Positions 9,677-20,054 of a stretch of 64,000 nt of DNA are shown in pieces. The first letter of the stretch is position 1; each line of letters begins with the position of its first letter. Source of the stretch: Aquimonas sp. Lineage in GTDB: Bacteria > Pseudomonadota > Gammaproteobacteria > Xanthomonadales > Xanthomonadaceae. A program made the position numbers and the translations under genes. The stretch is from NCBI GenBank assembly GCA_022241605.1, contig JAKOMQ010000008.1:62001-126000 (forward strand). Direction: 5' to 3'. The notes beneath the pieces are model-generated. The model saw nothing but the letters and a program-made list of their open reading frames with translations, was not told where the DNA came from and searched no databases.

Positions 9677-10663
9677 TCAGGCCCTGTGCTGAGCAAAGGC
9701 CAGAACGTCGTCAATATTGCGCGATCCGAGCAGCTGCATCGCAAGGCGATCGACACCGAGCGCCACGCCAGCACAATCAGGCAGGCCGGCCTGCAACGCC
9801 GCCAGCAGACGCGTGTCCATAGGCAAAGCGTGATCCGCGCGCCGGTATCTGGTGGCAAGGTCTTGATCGAAGCGTCGTCGCTGCTCGTCCGCATCCGTGA
9901 GTTCGTGGTAGCCGTTGGCTAGCTCCACGCCGCCGACGTAGGCCTCGAAGCGACTGGCGCGTGCCGCACTGCCCTCGCCTTCCAGACGCGCAAGGGCAGC
10001 CTGGCTGGGTGGGAAGCCGTGCACCAGCAACAGTTCGTCGGGCGGCCTGCCGGGTTCAATGCGGTGACTCATCAGCAGATCCAGCAGGTCATCGCGGGAC
10101 AGCCCCTCGGGATCGATCGACCAGAGCGCCAGAGGCTGCAGCAGTTCGGCGCAGGAGGCCTCGAAGGGATCGAGGCCGAGCGACTCCCGGTAAAGCTCGG
10201 CATAGCTGAGGCGGCGCGGCACAAGTCTCCGCCCGACCAGGGCAAAGCAGTCCTGCAGCAAAGCTTCGACCTCATCCATCAGCTGGTGATGGTCCCAGCC
10301 GAGGCGATACCACTCCAGCATCGTGAACTCGGGGTTGTGACGGCCGCCGGCTTCGCCATCGCGGAACACCCGGCCGAGCTCATAGCAGTCACCCACGCCC
10401 GCGGCCAGCAGGCGCTTCAGGGCGAATTCCGGGGATGTACGAAGATAGCGTCGGCGGCTGCCGCCGGCCTGCGGGCCCGAGTAGTCCAGAGCGAAGCTGC
10501 GGATGTTCGGATCGGTATTGGCCGCGGCCGAGAGCACGGGCGTTTCGACCTCCAGTACCGCTCGCGACTCGAAGAACCCGCGGATGCACCGATTGAGCCC
10601 GGCGCGGAACCTCAGCGCCTCGACAGCGGCGCCGGGACGCCATTCGAAGGCCGGTTCGGTCAT
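9677..10663 (-). CDS. epmA: EpmA, EF-P--(R)-beta-lysine ligase (PoxA/GenX)
   Basis: A class II lysyl-tRNA-synthetase-like enzyme of 328 residues with no anticodon-binding domain. EpmA activates (R)-beta-lysine with ATP and attaches it to a conserved lysine of elongation factor P, which helps ribosomes through polyproline stretches. The class II motifs are present: motif 2 in YLRTSPEFALKRLL and RVFRDGEAGGRHNPEFTMLEWY, motif 3 near the end in GVALGVDRLAMQLLG. The ATG at 10663 is preferred to the track's upstream GTG at 10699 because it matches the family N-terminus and leaves a 13-base gap to lepB instead of a 23-base overlap. It is the third gene of lepA-lepB-epmA, all translation or secretion functions. 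Confidence 0.9.
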   Translation of the reverse strand: MTEPAFEWRPGAAVEALRFRAGLNRCIRGFFESRAVLEVETPVLSAAANTDPNIRSFALDYSGPQAGGSRRRYLRTSPEFALKRLLAAGVGDCYELGRVFRDGEAGGRHNPEFTMLEWYRLGWDHHQLMDEVEALLQDCFALVGRRLVPRRLSYAELYRESLGLDPFEASCAELLQPLALWSIDPEGLSRDDLLDLLMSHRIEPGRPPDELLLVHGFPPSQAALARLEGEGSAARASRFEAYVGGVELANGYHELTDADEQRRRFDQDLATRYRRADHALPMDTRLLAALQAGLPDCAGVALGVDRLAMQLLGSRNIDDVLAFAQHRA

Positions 10664-10676
10664 GCCTAGCGCGTTG

Positions 10677-11480
10677 TCAGCGGATCCGGGTACCGACACG
10701 ACTGAAGTCGATGCCGTTGTCCCAGTTCATCCAGATCAAGAATGCGCGCCCGACCAGATTCTCCTCCGGCACGAAGCCCCATGCGCGACTGTCTTCGCTG
10801 TTGTCGCGGTTGTCGCCCATCACGAAAAACTGGCCCTCGGGCACCACCCAGCGGCCTTCGCCGCGGTTGGCGAAACGGATCGGCATGACCAGGATCTCGT
10901 GCTCGGCATCGGCCTCACCCAGGCTCTCGCGCTTGTGGTCGGCCCCATCCATGTCGCGGCGCTTGCCAACGCCCATGTAGCGTCCGATGCGCTCCTGGCT
11001 CAGCGCCTCGCCGTTGATGTAGACGACCTTTTCGCGGTAGACGACCTCGTCACCGGGCAGGCCGATGATTCGCTTGATGTAGTCCTGGCGCGGGTCCTGG
11101 GGGTAGCGGAACACAACGACATCACCGCGCTCGGGGCTGCCGAGCTCGACGAACTTGGTGTTCAGCACCGGCAGGCGCAGCCCATAGGTGAACTTGTTGA
11201 CGAGGATGAAATCGCCAATCAACAGGTTTGGCATCATCGAGCTGGAGGGGATCCGGAACGGCTCGGCCAGGAAGCTGCGCACCAGCAGCACGATCAGGAT
11301 CACCGGAAAGAACGAGCGAGCGTATTCGACGATGACCGGCTCGCGGATGACCTCCGCACCAGCAGGGGATGCCAGGGCGCGCTCGGCGCGGGCCTTGGCG
11401 AAGAACAGGTGGTCGATGGCCCAGACCAATCCGGTGAAGGCAGCGAGACCCACCAGTAGTGCGGCGAAATCGAAGTTCAC
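10677..11480 (-). CDS. lepB: LepB, signal peptidase I
   Basis: This membrane-bound serine protease removes signal peptides from Sec and Tat substrates. The protein has 267 residues with an N-terminal transmembrane segment (residues 5-22) and a second one (about 54-70) before the periplasmic catalytic domain, as in Escherichia coli LepB. The catalytic Ser81 lies in RIPSSSMMPN and the general-base Lys136 in DYIKRIIGLPGD. The box MGDNRDNSEDSRAWG, diagnostic for the family, is complete. lepA lies upstream with a 77-base gap, the classical lepA-lepB arrangement, and epmA follows closely. Confidence 0.96.
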   Translation of the reverse strand: MNFDFAALLVGLAAFTGLVWAIDHLFFAKARAERALASPAGAEVIREPVIVEYARSFFPVILIVLLVRSFLAEPFRIPSSSMMPNLLIGDFILVNKFTYGLRLPVLNTKFVELGSPERGDVVVFRYPQDPRQDYIKRIIGLPGDEVVYREKVVYINGEALSQERIGRYMGVGKRRDMDGADHKRESLGEADAEHEILVMPIRFANRGEGRWVVPEGQFFVMGDNRDNSEDSRAWGFVPEENLVGRAFLIWMNWDNGIDFSRVGTRIR

Positions 11481-11557
11481 GCGTCGGAATTCCTGAGGCT
11501 GGGGAGGTGGCGATGGCGCGTGCGGGCAGGCGCCGACGCGCGAGAATGCCGTGCCGG

Positions 11558-13351
11558 CTACTTGTTGTCGACCTGCAGCACGGCGAGGAAGGCCTCCTGA
11601 GGAATGTCGACGCTGCCGACCTGCTTCATGCGCTTCTTGCCTTCCTTCTGCTTCTCCAGCAGCTTGCGCTTGCGGCTGACGTCACCCCCGTAGCACTTGG
11701 CCAGCACGTTCTTGCGCATCGCCTTGACCGTGGAGCGCGAAATCACCTGCGCACCGATTGCGGCCTGGATGGCGACATCGAACATCTGCCGCGGAATCAG
11801 TTCCCGCATGCGTTCGCAGATATCTCGGCCTCGGCGATCGGCGTACATGCGGTGGCAGATCATCGAAAGCGCATCGACGCGGTCGCCGTTGATCAACACG
11901 TCCAGCCGCACGAACGGGCCGGCTTCGAAACGCACGAAGTGGTAGTCGAGCGAGGCGTACCCGCGGCTGACGGATTTCAGTCGGTCGAAGAAATCCAGCA
12001 CGACTTCGGCCATCGGCAACTCGTAGCTGATCTGAACCTGGCTGCCGAGATACTGGATGCCCTTCTGCGAACCGCGCTTTTCTTCGCACAGCTTGATCAC
12101 GTTGCCGACGTAGTCGGGCGGCGTGAGCACGGTGGCCAGGATGATCGGCTCGCGCACCTCTTCGATCTTGTTGACCGGCGGCAGCTTGGCGGGGTTGTCC
12201 AGCGATACGATCTCACCGTCGGTGGTCAGCACCTCGTAGATCACCGTCGGCGCGGTGGTGATCAGGTTGAGGTTGTACTCGCGCTCCAGCCGCTCCTGCA
12301 CGATTTCCATGTGCAGCATGCCGAGGAAGCCGCAGCGGAATCCAAAGCCCATGGCCTCGGAGCTCTCAGGCTCGAAGCGCAGCGCGGCATCGTTCAGGCG
12401 CAGCTTCTCCAGCGCCTCGCGCAGGTTCGGGAAGTCCTCGGCGTCAACCGGAAACAGGCCGGCAAACACGCGTGGCTGCATCTGCTGGAAGCCCGGCAGC
12501 GGATGTGCGGCGGGTTTGGCTGCCAAGGTGATGGTGTCGCCCACCGGTGCGCCATGCACGTCCTTGATGGAAGCGCACATCCAGCCGACCTCGCCCGGCC
12601 CCAGCTTGTTCTTGACCAGGCGCTTGGGCGTGAACACGCCAACCTGGTCGACCTGATGGACGCGGCCGGTAGTCATCACCAGGATCTTCTCGCCGGGGAT
12701 CAGGTCGCCCTGCATCACCCGCACCAGCGACACCACGCCCAGGTAGTTGTCGAACCAGGAGTCGATGATCAGCGCCTGCAGGCGGTCGGTGTCGCCGACC
12801 TTCGGCGGCGGGATCTTGAGCACGATGGCCTCAAGCACATCGCGCACGTTCAGGCCGGTCTTCGCGCTGATTTGCAGCGCGTCCGTGGCGTCGATTCCGA
12901 TCACCGCCTCGATCTCGCCCTTGACCTTCTCGCAGTCGGCGGTGGGCAGGTCGATCTTGTTCAATACCGGTATGACCTCAAGCCCCTGCTCGACCGCGGT
13001 GTAGCAGTTGGCCACCGACTGCGCCTCGACACCCTGCGCCGCGTCCACCACCAGCAGCGCACCCTCGCAGGCCGACAGCGAACGGCTCACCTCGTAGCTG
13101 AAGTCGACGTGGCCGGGGGTGTCGATGAAATTGAGCTGGTAGGTCTGGCCGTCGAGCGCGGTGTACGGCAGCGAGACTGACTGCGCCTTGATGGTGATGC
13201 CGCGCTCGCGCTCGATGGGGTTAGAGTCGAGCACCTGGGCCTCCATCTCGCGATCGGCAAGCCCGCCGCAGATTTGGATGATGCGATCGGCCAGGGTGGA
13301 CTTGCCATGGTCGACGTGGGCAATGATGGAGAAGTTACGGATGTGCTGCAT
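11558..13351 (-). CDS. lepA: LepA, elongation factor 4 (translational GTPase)
   Basis: EF4/LepA is a ribosome-associated GTPase linked to translation initiation, ribosome assembly and back-translocation. From the ATG at 13351 the protein has 597 residues, the normal family length. The track start lies 34 codons upstream in sequence unlike the family. G1 is AHVDHGKS at residues 11-18, G3 DTPGHVDF and G4 NKIDLP. The LepA-specific C-terminal domain ends in [13 protein letters not shown]. It is the first gene of lepA-lepB-epmA. The 102 bases upstream separate it from the end of the his operon on the same strand. Confidence 0.97.
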   Translation of the reverse strand: MQHIRNFSIIAHVDHGKSTLADRIIQICGGLADREMEAQVLDSNPIERERGITIKAQSVSLPYTALDGQTYQLNFIDTPGHVDFSYEVSRSLSACEGALLVVDAAQGVEAQSVANCYTAVEQGLEVIPVLNKIDLPTADCEKVKGEIEAVIGIDATDALQISAKTGLNVRDVLEAIVLKIPPPKVGDTDRLQALIIDSWFDNYLGVVSLVRVMQGDLIPGEKILVMTTGRVHQVDQVGVFTPKRLVKNKLGPGEVGWMCASIKDVHGAPVGDTITLAAKPAAHPLPGFQQMQPRVFAGLFPVDAEDFPNLREALEKLRLNDAALRFEPESSEAMGFGFRCGFLGMLHMEIVQERLEREYNLNLITTAPTVIYEVLTTDGEIVSLDNPAKLPPVNKIEEVREPIILATVLTPPDYVGNVIKLCEEKRGSQKGIQYLGSQVQISYELPMAEVVLDFFDRLKSVSRGYASLDYHFVRFEAGPFVRLDVLINGDRVDALSMICHRMYADRRGRDICERMRELIPRQMFDVAIQAAIGAQVISRSTVKAMRKNVLAKCYGGDVSRKRKLLEKQKEGKKRMKQVGSVDIPQEAFLAVLQVDNK

Positions 13352-13453
13352 GGTGGGGCCGCGCGGCCGTCCCGGGTCTGGAGATGACCCGCAATTATGC
13401 CACGGGCCCGCCAGCGTCCCGTGAGAGCGGGTGCCAACGGGCCAGCCCTGCAT

Positions 13454-13684
13454 TCAGCCAGCGGAGCCCGCCCAGCGCAGGCACAGACGACGGATCGGCG
13501 GCGCCAGGAAGTACAGAATTGGCAGAGCCGCGCACCATGCGGGCAACAAGGCCCGCAGCCACGCACCGGCGAACGCTGGCCCCACTCCGACATTGACTGC
13601 CGTCACCAGCGCGCTCATCAAGAGCACCATGGCGGTTCCCATAACGAATGTGAAAAGCAGGTGGGCGCGCTGTTCGCGGTTCAC
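13454..13684 (-). CDS. Small two-helix membrane protein of the DUF2798 type
   Basis: The ORF track hides this 76-residue protein inside a longer false ORF. Its GTG start overlaps the hisIE stop as GTGA, which argues for translational coupling. Two hydrophobic helices are visible, about residues 9-30 (LLFTFVMGTAMVLLMSALVT) and 45-62, with a positively charged C-terminus (PPIRRLCLRW). Length and helix spacing match DUF2798 proteins, small membrane proteins of unknown function. Being last in the his transcript does not by itself suggest a role in histidine synthesis. The family assignment is by pattern only. Confidence 0.7.
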   Translation of the reverse strand: MNREQRAHLLFTFVMGTAMVLLMSALVTAVNVGVGPAFAGAWLRALLPAWCAALPILYFLAPPIRRLCLRWAGSAG

Positions 13685-14337
13685 GGAGCGGCTTCCGGAT
13701 TGCCCGGACTCGGCAGCTTCAAATGGCGCTGCTGCAGCAGGGCCTCGACGCCTGCGAGCGACAGCCCTCGCGCGCGCAGCAAAACCAGCACGTGGTAAAT
13801 CAGATCTGCGCTTTCGCCCAAAAGGTCCGAGTCCTCCTGTGCCACTGCCGCCAGCGCCGTTTCGACCCCTTCCTCGCCCACTTTCTGGGCAATGCGGCGG
13901 ATACCCCCCTCGAACAGCTTGGTGGTGTAGCTGCCCTCGGGGCGCTCGCGCTCGCGCCTGGCAATCAGCGCATCGAGATCGCCCAGAAAGCTTCCGGGTG
14001 CCTTCGGAAAGCAGCTGGTGCGCTGCAGGTGGCAGGTGTGGCCCTGCGGATTCGCCTGAATCAGCAGGGTGTCGGCGTCGCAATCCGTCTCGACACTGAC
14101 CAGCTCGAGTACGTGCCCGCTGCTCTCGCCTTTGGTCCACAGCCGGCCCTTGCTGCGGCTGAAGAAAGTGACGTGGCGGCAGGCCAGCGTTTTCTCCAGT
14201 GCCTCGCGATTCATATAGCCCAGCATCAGCACGCGCAGGGTCGCTGCATCCTGAACCACGGCGGGCAGCAGACCGTCCTGCTTGTCCCACGCGAGCTGAT
14301 CCAGGGTTTCCGGGCTTACGAGCAGATCCTCAGACAT
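13681..14337 (-). CDS. hisIE: HisIE, phosphoribosyl-AMP cyclohydrolase / phosphoribosyl-ATP pyrophosphatase
   Basis: This bifunctional enzyme carries out steps 2 and 3 of histidine biosynthesis. The HisE-type C-terminal half removes pyrophosphate from PR-ATP and the HisI-type N-terminal half opens the adenine ring of PR-AMP. The cyclohydrolase domain is about residues 1-118 with the metal-site sequences ETDCDADT and [11 protein letters not shown]. The pyrophosphohydrolase domain is about 120-205 with GEEGVET and a DLIYH helix. At 218 residues it matches fused enterobacterial and xanthomonad forms. It follows hisF and overlaps the downstream DUF2798 gene by four bases. Confidence 0.95.
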   Translation of the reverse strand: MSEDLLVSPETLDQLAWDKQDGLLPAVVQDAATLRVLMLGYMNREALEKTLACRHVTFFSRSKGRLWTKGESSGHVLELVSVETDCDADTLLIQANPQGHTCHLQRTSCFPKAPGSFLGDLDALIARRERERPEGSYTTKLFEGGIRRIAQKVGEEGVETALAAVAQEDSDLLGESADLIYHVLVLLRARGLSLAGVEALLQQRHLKLPSPGNPEAAP

Positions 14338-15103
14338 CTCGCACCTCGATACCGTGCTGTTTGAGCGTGGCCTTCAAATCGGGAATGGCGATCGCGCCGG
14401 AGTGGAACACGCTGGCCGCAAGTGCGGCATCCGCATCGGCCTTCTCGAACACCTCAACAAAATGCTCAGGAATGCCGGCTCCTCCGCTCGCGACCAGCGG
14501 CACCCTGCACAGCGCGCGCACCTCGCGCAGCTGCTCGATGTCGTAGCCGGCGCGCACGCCGTCGGTGCCCATGCAGTTCAGCACGATCTCGCCAGCGCCG
14601 CGCTGCTGGACCTCGACCACCCAATCCAAGGTGCGGCGACTGAGCGCACGGGTCTTGCTGGGGTCGCCGGTGTACTGGCGCACCCGCCACTCGCCGTCGT
14701 CGTCGCGCAGGCTGTCGATGCCGACCACGACGCACTGCACGCCAAATGCCTCGGCCAGTTCGTCGATGAGCTCAGGTCGCTCCAGTGCGGGTGAGTTCAC
14801 CGACACCTTGTCGGCTCCGGCAAAGAGAATGGCGCGCGCATCTTCCACCGAGCGGATACCGCCGGCGACACAGAAGGGAATGTCGATCAGGCGGGCGACG
14901 CGCTCGACCCAGCCGCGATCGACGCTGCGACCCTCTGGGCTGGCAGTGATGTCGTAGAACACCAGCTCGTCGGCGCCGGCATCGCGGTAGCGCGCGGCCA
15001 GTTCCTCGATAGCGCCCATCACCACGTGATCGCGGAAGCGCACGCCCTTCACCACCTGGCCATCGCGCACATCCAGACAGGGAATCAATCGGCGACTCAG
15101 CAT
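14330..15103 (-). CDS. hisF: HisF, imidazole glycerol phosphate synthase cyclase subunit
   Basis: HisF is the (beta-alpha)8 cyclase subunit that joins PRFAR and the ammonia delivered by HisH to give imidazole glycerol phosphate and AICAR. The 257-residue protein begins [15 protein letters not shown] with catalytic Asp11. The second catalytic aspartate is expected in the central [12 protein letters not shown] region, and phosphate-binding loops are seen in [11 protein letters not shown]. It overlaps hisA upstream and hisIE downstream by a few bases, so the three are tightly coupled. Confidence 0.96.
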   Translation of the reverse strand: MLSRRLIPCLDVRDGQVVKGVRFRDHVVMGAIEELAARYRDAGADELVFYDITASPEGRSVDRGWVERVARLIDIPFCVAGGIRSVEDARAILFAGADKVSVNSPALERPELIDELAEAFGVQCVVVGIDSLRDDDGEWRVRQYTGDPSKTRALSRRTLDWVVEVQQRGAGEIVLNCMGTDGVRAGYDIEQLREVRALCRVPLVASGGAGIPEHFVEVFEKADADAALAASVFHSGAIAIPDLKATLKQHGIEVRDV

Positions 15104-15834
15104 GCCAGCGCCTCCGCGACGGTGAAGCGGCCATCCAGCAGCGCCTTGCCCAGCACCACGCCAGCCGCCCCGACCTCGCGCGCTGTGCGAATGTCATCCA
15201 GACCCGCAACGCCGCCGGAGGCAATCAGCTGCACCTCGGGCGCGCGCTCGATCAGCAGCCGATACAGGTCGAAGTTCGGCCCGGAGAGCATGCCGTCGCG
15301 GGCGATGTCGGTGCACAGCAGGTGCTTCAAGCCCGCCGCGCGGTAGGGCTGAAGCAGGACAAACAGTTCCTCACCGGCGCTCTCGGTCCAGCCGTGCGTG
15401 GGCAGTCGCCAGACGCCCTCGGCATCACAGCGGGTATCGAGCGCGATGCACAGATGCCCGGCGCCGAAACGCGCCAGCCAGTCAATGACAAGCTGCGGCG
15501 ACTTCACCGCCAGCGAGCCGATCACTACGCGCTCCACGCCAGCCGTGAGCAGCGCTTCGACATCGTCGGCGCTGCGCACGCCGCCGCCGCTCTGGATCCG
15601 CAGCGCGCTCTGGGCGCGCAGGGCCTTCACCAGCGGTGCGAGCGTGTAGCCGCCCGCCTTGGCGGCATCCAGATCGACCAGGTGCAGCCACTCGGCGCCC
15701 GCGCGCGCGTAATCGAGCGCCAGCTGCAGTGGATCAGCGGCGTAGCGGGTTTCCTGGGCGTAGTCGCCCTGTTTCAGCCGCACCACGCGTCCGTCGCGGA
15801 CGTCGATGGCGGGAATCGCGGTGAAGCCGGTCAT
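15097..15834 (-). CDS. hisA: HisA, ProFAR isomerase
   Basis: HisA is a (beta-alpha)8 isomerase that converts ProFAR to PRFAR (Amadori rearrangement), step 4 of the pathway. The ATG at 15834 shares ATGA with the hisH stop and gives 245 residues opening [20 protein letters not shown]. The track start four codons earlier lies inside hisH and is less likely. Catalytic Asp11 is in AIDVRDG, and the second aspartate in [10 protein letters not shown]. The phosphate loops IQSGGGVRS and [11 protein letters not shown] are present. HisA and HisF are visible homologues lying side by side. Confidence 0.96.
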   Translation of the reverse strand: MTGFTAIPAIDVRDGRVVRLKQGDYAQETRYAADPLQLALDYARAGAEWLHLVDLDAAKAGGYTLAPLVKALRAQSALRIQSGGGVRSADDVEALLTAGVERVVIGSLAVKSPQLVIDWLARFGAGHLCIALDTRCDAEGVWRLPTHGWTESAGEELFVLLQPYRAAGLKHLLCTDIARDGMLSGPNFDLYRLLIERAPEVQLIASGGVAGLDDIRTAREVGAAGVVLGKALLDGRFTVAEALAC

Positions 15835-16430
15835 TGGCCGTCCCACTCCATGAAGTTTCTGAGCAGCTGCGCACCGACGGCAGCCGAGCGCTCGGGGTGG
15901 AACTGCGCACCGGCGACGTTGCCGCGTCGGACGATGGCGCTGAAGGCCTCGCCGTGCGTGCTCGATGCTAGCGTGTACTCGCCCACCGGCGCGGCGTAGC
16001 TGTGCACAAAATAGGCCTGCGCGCCCTCGCTGATGTTCTGCAGCAGCGCGGACTCGCGCTCGCGATGCAGGCGGTTCCAGCCCATGTGCGGCACGCGCAC
16101 GCCGGGCGACTCCTTGAGCTTCTGCACCTGCGCCGCAATCAAGCCGAGGCCCTCAACGCCGCCTTCGGCGCTGCGCTCGAACAGCAGCTGCATGCCAAGA
16201 CAGATGCCGAACAGCGGCCGCGGGAACGTGCGGATGGCATCGACAAGCTGCAGCTCGCGCAGCCGCGCCATCGCCGCACCCGCCGCGCCCACGCCGGGCA
16301 GCAGGGCGCGTTCGGCCTGGCCAAGTTGAGCAGCGCTGCGCACCAAGGTCGCCTGCACGCCGAGCCGTTCCAGTGCGTAGCAGACCGAGCCGATGTTGGC
16401 GACGCCGGAATCGATCACCGCCAGCCGCAT
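15831..16430 (-). CDS. hisH: HisH, imidazole glycerol phosphate synthase glutaminase subunit
   Basis: HisH is the class I glutamine amidotransferase that hydrolyses glutamine and channels ammonia to HisF. The protein has 199 residues. The nucleophile is Cys77 in GICLGMQLLFE, the catalytic His and Glu are in QFHPERS near residue 183, and the oxyanion strand is in LLPGVGA. The ATG overlaps the hisB stop by one base (TGATG). Confidence 0.96.
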   Translation of the reverse strand: MRLAVIDSGVANIGSVCYALERLGVQATLVRSAAQLGQAERALLPGVGAAGAAMARLRELQLVDAIRTFPRPLFGICLGMQLLFERSAEGGVEGLGLIAAQVQKLKESPGVRVPHMGWNRLHRERESALLQNISEGAQAYFVHSYAAPVGEYTLASSTHGEAFSAIVRRGNVAGAQFHPERSAAVGAQLLRNFMEWDGQ

Positions 16431-17578
16431 CAGAGCGTCCCCTTGGTGCTGGGCAGATCGAAGCCCTCGCGCTTGATCGCCGCGCGCAGGGCGCGCGCCA
16501 CCGCCTTGAAGCTGGCCTCGACCATGTGGTGCGCGTTGTCGCCGCGCACCGACAGGTGCAGGTTCAGGCCGGCGGTCTCGCAGAGCGAGCGGAAGAAGTG
16601 CGGCACCAGCTCGGTCGGCAGCTCGCCTACGCGTTCGCGCGGGTAGTGCCCGTCGAACACGAAGTAGGGCCGGCCGCTCAAGTCCAGCGAAGCGCGCACG
16701 AGCGTCTCGTCCATCGGAATCACCAGGTCCAACGCCGCCGGCTGCGACTCGGCGGCGCCTTCCGCGCCTTCGGCCGCCCAGGCGTAGCGGCCGATGCCGC
16801 GCTTGTCGCCCAGCGCCTGCTTCAGCGCCTGGCCCAGCGCCAGTGCGCTGTCTTCGACGGTGTGGTGCTCGTCAATGTGCAGGTCGCCGGCGCATTTCAG
16901 CTTCAGCGCGAAGCCACCGTGCTTGCCGAGCTGCTCCAGCATGTGGTCGAAGTAGCCCAGTCCGGTCAGTGCGACCGGCTCGGCCGGGCGATCCAGATCG
17001 ACGTGGACCTCGATCTTCGTTTCCTTGGTGATGCGCTCCACGCTGGCCTGACGCGGCGCATCGGCCAACAGGTGGGCGATCTCGGCCCAGCTGTATTCCG
17101 GGCCCGCGCCGGCGGTGGCCTTGGCGCCGGCCGTCACCTTCAGCCGGAAGCCGCGCACGCCGAGGTTGTCGGCGAACTCGATGTCTGTGTCGCGGTCGCC
17201 CACCATCGCGCTGCCGGCGAGGTCGATGTTCCGGTCGCGCAGGTAGTGCATCACCAGCCCCAGCCGCGGTTTGCGGGTGGGCGCGTTGTCCTGCGGGAAG
17301 CTGGTGTCGATCAGCACCTCGCGGAAGGTGATGCCCTGCGATTCGAAGATCTGCATCATCAGATCGTGCGGGGCCTGGAAGTTCGCCTGCGGATAGGCCT
17401 CGGTGCCGAGACCATCCTGGTTGGAGACGATCACGAACTCGAAGCCGGCGGCCTTCAGCTTGAGCATGGCCGGAATCACACCCTCGACCAGGCGCAGCTT
17501 GGCGTAGCTGTCGATCTGATAGTCGGCGGGCTCTTCGATCAGGGTGCCGTCGCGGTCAACGAAGAGGATGCGCTTCAT
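16430..17578 (-). CDS. hisB: HisB, histidinol-phosphatase / imidazoleglycerol-phosphate dehydratase
   Basis: A bifunctional enzyme. The N-terminal HAD-family domain (residues about 1-165) dephosphorylates histidinol phosphate; its motif DRDGT carries Asp8 and Asp10. The C-terminal domain (about 185-382) dehydrates imidazoleglycerol phosphate and shows the metal-binding [13 protein letters not shown] and [10 protein letters not shown] sequences and a late [10 protein letters not shown]. The ATG at 17578 shares ATGA with the hisC stop and begins [17 protein letters not shown]. The track's start 28 codons upstream is inside hisC. The fused form is characteristic of enterobacteria and xanthomonads. 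Confidence 0.96.
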   Translation of the reverse strand: MKRILFVDRDGTLIEEPADYQIDSYAKLRLVEGVIPAMLKLKAAGFEFVIVSNQDGLGTEAYPQANFQAPHDLMMQIFESQGITFREVLIDTSFPQDNAPTRKPRLGLVMHYLRDRNIDLAGSAMVGDRDTDIEFADNLGVRGFRLKVTAGAKATAGAGPEYSWAEIAHLLADAPRQASVERITKETKIEVHVDLDRPAEPVALTGLGYFDHMLEQLGKHGGFALKLKCAGDLHIDEHHTVEDSALALGQALKQALGDKRGIGRYAWAAEGAEGAAESQPAALDLVIPMDETLVRASLDLSGRPYFVFDGHYPRERVGELPTELVPHFFRSLCETAGLNLHLSVRGDNAHHMVEASFKAVARALRAAIKREGFDLPSTKGTL

Positions 17579-18672
17579 GCCGCGGCCTCCTGCGTGCTGC
17601 CGGCGAATACGGCCAGGGCGGCAGCGTTCTCTTCCGGCGTGCCGATCGACACGCGCAGGCAATCGCCCAGCAGTGGATAGCGGCTGATGTCGCGCAGCAC
17701 CACGCCGGCGGCCAGCGCGCGCCGATACGTGGCCGCAGGATCGGCGCAGCGCACCACCAGGAAGTTGGCATCGGAGGGATACACGCCGAGCACGCCGGGC
17801 GCAGCCTCAAGCTGCTCACGCAGAGCCTCGCGGCCGGCGATCAGCTCGTCGACATGCGCCTGCGTCTTCGCCAGCACCTCCGGCTGCAGCGCCGCCAGCG
17901 CGTCGCGCGCGCACGGGGCCGAGATCGGATACGGCGCCATGATCGAGCGCAGCACGCGGATCAGCTCGGGTGCCGCGATCAGGCTGCCGATGCGTGCGCC
18001 GGCCAGCGCATGCGCCTTCGACAGCGTGCGCAGCACCGCCAGCTGCGGAAAGCGCTGGCGAAGACCGACCGCCGAAGCCCGCTGCATGAACTCACCGTAG
18101 GCCTCATCAACCACGACCACAGCGCGACCTTCCAGCGCTGAAGCGATGAGCTCGATCGTCTCGACAGGCAGGGCCTGCCCGGTCGGGTTGTTCGGTGTGC
18201 ACAGGAAGACCAGCTTGACTGGATTGTTGGTCGCCGCTGCGATCACTGCGTCAGCATCCAGCGCAAAGGGGCGCGCCGCGTCACCGGTGGCCGCCAGCGG
18301 CACTTCGATCAGCCCGGCGTTCTGCACGCGCGCCGCCACCGCGTACATCCCGAAGGTCGGCGGGCAGATCAGCACAGCGTCTTCGCCGGCGCGGCACAGC
18401 GCGCGCACCAGAAGATCGATGGGCTCATCGCTGCCGCGACCGACCAGCAGCTCATCGGCCTTGGCCCCGTAGAGGTCTGCCAGCGCTGCGACCAGCGCTT
18501 CGGGCTGCGGTTCGGGATAGCGGTTCAAGCCCGCGCCGCCAGCGATCTCCGGCGCCCAGGGTGACTCGTTGGCGTTCAGGAACACGCGACCACCGCTGGC
18601 CTCCTTGCGCGCCGACGAATAGCCGCCGAAACCGCGCAGGTCCGGGCGTACCAGATCGAGCAGCGTACTCAT
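17575..18672 (-). CDS. hisC: HisC, histidinol-phosphate aminotransferase
   Basis: A fold-type I PLP enzyme that transfers the amino group of glutamate to imidazole-acetol phosphate. The length is 365 residues. The PLP lysine is Lys219 in [19 protein letters not shown] near residue 161 and the DEAYGEF aspartate near 189 contact the cofactor. Substrate arginines are expected in the C-terminal part. Start and stop each overlap the neighbouring genes (ATGA), so the gene sits within one polycistron between hisD and hisB. Confidence 0.96.
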   Translation of the reverse strand: MSTLLDLVRPDLRGFGGYSSARKEASGGRVFLNANESPWAPEIAGGAGLNRYPEPQPEALVAALADLYGAKADELLVGRGSDEPIDLLVRALCRAGEDAVLICPPTFGMYAVAARVQNAGLIEVPLAATGDAARPFALDADAVIAAATNNPVKLVFLCTPNNPTGQALPVETIELIASALEGRAVVVVDEAYGEFMQRASAVGLRQRFPQLAVLRTLSKAHALAGARIGSLIAAPELIRVLRSIMAPYPISAPCARDALAALQPEVLAKTQAHVDELIAGREALREQLEAAPGVLGVYPSDANFLVVRCADPAATYRRALAAGVVLRDISRYPLLGDCLRVSIGTPEENAAALAVFAGSTQEAAA

Positions 18673-20054
18673 GCCCTGCCCTCCGCGATCGCGGCCAAGC
18701 GACGCGTCACCGCTCGCTCATGCGCGATCAGGCCTTCGGCACGCGCCATCTCGGCGGCGTCGGGGCCAGCGATGTTCAAGCCTTCGGCGCTGACTTCCTG
18801 CACGGTGATCAGCTTGACGAAGCTGGTCACTGAGACGCCGCTGTAGGCGCGCGCCGCGCCATAGGTCGGCAGCACGTGGTTGGTGCCGCTGCAGTAGTCG
18901 CCCAGCGCTTCCGGCGCGAGTGCCCCAAGGAAGATAGAGCCGGCGCTGCGCACGCGCTCCAGCCACTGTCGCGGCTGTTCGACCTGCAGGATCAGGTGCT
19001 CGGGCGCATAGCGGTTGCTGATCTCGATCGCCTGCGGAATATCGCGGCTCAGAATCAGGCGGGCGTGGGTCAGGGCCTTGGCGAGGATCTCGCGCCGCGG
19101 CAATTCGGCGGTCTGCTTCTCCAGCTCGACGGCCACCGATTCCAGCAATGCCTGGGAGTCGGAAATCAGCAGCACCTGCGAGTCCGGGCCGTGCTCGGCC
19201 TGGCTGAGCAGGTCTGAGGCGATGAACTCGGGCGACGCATTCGCATCGGCAATCACCAGCACTTCGGAGGGCCCGGCCGGCATGTCGATGGCCGCCCCGT
19301 CGGGATCGTTCGCGACCTGCATCTTGGCCTCGGTCACGAAAGCGTTGCCGGGGCCGAAGAGCTTGTCGCACTTGGGCACGGTCTCGGTCCCATAGGCCAT
19401 GGCGGCAATGGCCTGTGCGCCGCCGAGTTTGAACACGGTGCTGATGCCACAGAGGCGTGCCGCCACCAGGACAGTGGCATCCACGCTGCCGTCCGGCTTG
19501 GGCGGCGTGCACAGCACAACCTCGGCACAGCCCGCGATCCGCGCGGGCACGCCAAGCATGATCGCAGTCGAGGGCAGTGGCGCGCTGCCGGCAGGCACAT
19601 ACAGCCCGACCCGTTCGATGGGGCGAATCACGCGCTCGCAGTTCAGACCGGGCTCGGTTTCCAGCGCATAGCCGCGCGGAGCGCCGGCCTCGTGGAACTT
19701 GATGAGCCTCCCTATCGCGTTGGCAATGGCCTGCTTCAATGCCGGTGCGACCTGGGCTTCGGCCGTCTCGAACTCGTCCTCGGTGACGCGGAAGCTGGCG
19801 AGCTCACAGCCGTCAAAGCGACGGGTCAGGGCACGCAGGGTGCTGTCGCCGTCGGCTCGGACCTGGCTGATGATTCGCTCGACGTTCTCGGCGAGCACCG
19901 CACGTGCGCCTTGAGCGGGGCGGCGCAGGGTCATGCGCCGCTGCGCATCGTCGAGACCATTCCAGTCCAGCATGTGGAGCTCGCGCGCGCGAAGGGGTAG
20001 CGAACGCGTCTCTGTGGTCAGTTCCGTGGCGGTGTTTTCGGTCGCGGTATTCAT
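18669..20054 (-). CDS. hisD: HisD, histidinol dehydrogenase
   Basis: A zinc enzyme that oxidises histidinol to histidine in two NAD-dependent steps, the last in the pathway. The product as annotated is 461 residues, about 25 longer than the Escherichia coli protein. The first 25 residues ([17 protein letters not shown]) are a polar, Thr/Glu-rich extension before the usual opening, so a later Met28 start is possible. The family signature GPDAAEMA and the zinc-site regions [13 protein letters not shown] and [10 protein letters not shown] are present. The upstream ATG is kept because it forms the ATGA overlap with hisG seen at other junctions of the operon. Confidence 0.95.
   Translation of the reverse strand: MNTATENTATELTTETRSLPLRARELHMLDWNGLDDAQRRMTLRRPAQGARAVLAENVERIISQVRADGDSTLRALTRRFDGCELASFRVTEDEFETAEAQVAPALKQAIANAIGRLIKFHEAGAPRGYALETEPGLNCERVIRPIERVGLYVPAGSAPLPSTAIMLGVPARIAGCAEVVLCTPPKPDGSVDATVLVAARLCGISTVFKLGGAQAIAAMAYGTETVPKCDKLFGPGNAFVTEAKMQVANDPDGAAIDMPAGPSEVLVIADANASPEFIASDLLSQAEHGPDSQVLLISDSQALLESVAVELEKQTAELPRREILAKALTHARLILSRDIPQAIEISNRYAPEHLILQVEQPRQWLERVRSAGSIFLGALAPEALGDYCSGTNHVLPTYGAARAYSGVSVTSFVKLITVQEVSAEGLNIAGPDAAEMARAEGLIAHERAVTRRLAAIAEGRA

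Noticed and set aside
11459-13180. 573-codon plus-strand ORF opposite lepA
   Set aside because: Antisense to a universally conserved GTPase gene; His/Asp/Leu-rich shadow composition.
13352-13453. Possible small gene or RNA between the his operon and lepA
   Set aside because: Only 102 bases with no frame carrying a start, ribosome binding site and plausible product, and no structured-RNA pattern.
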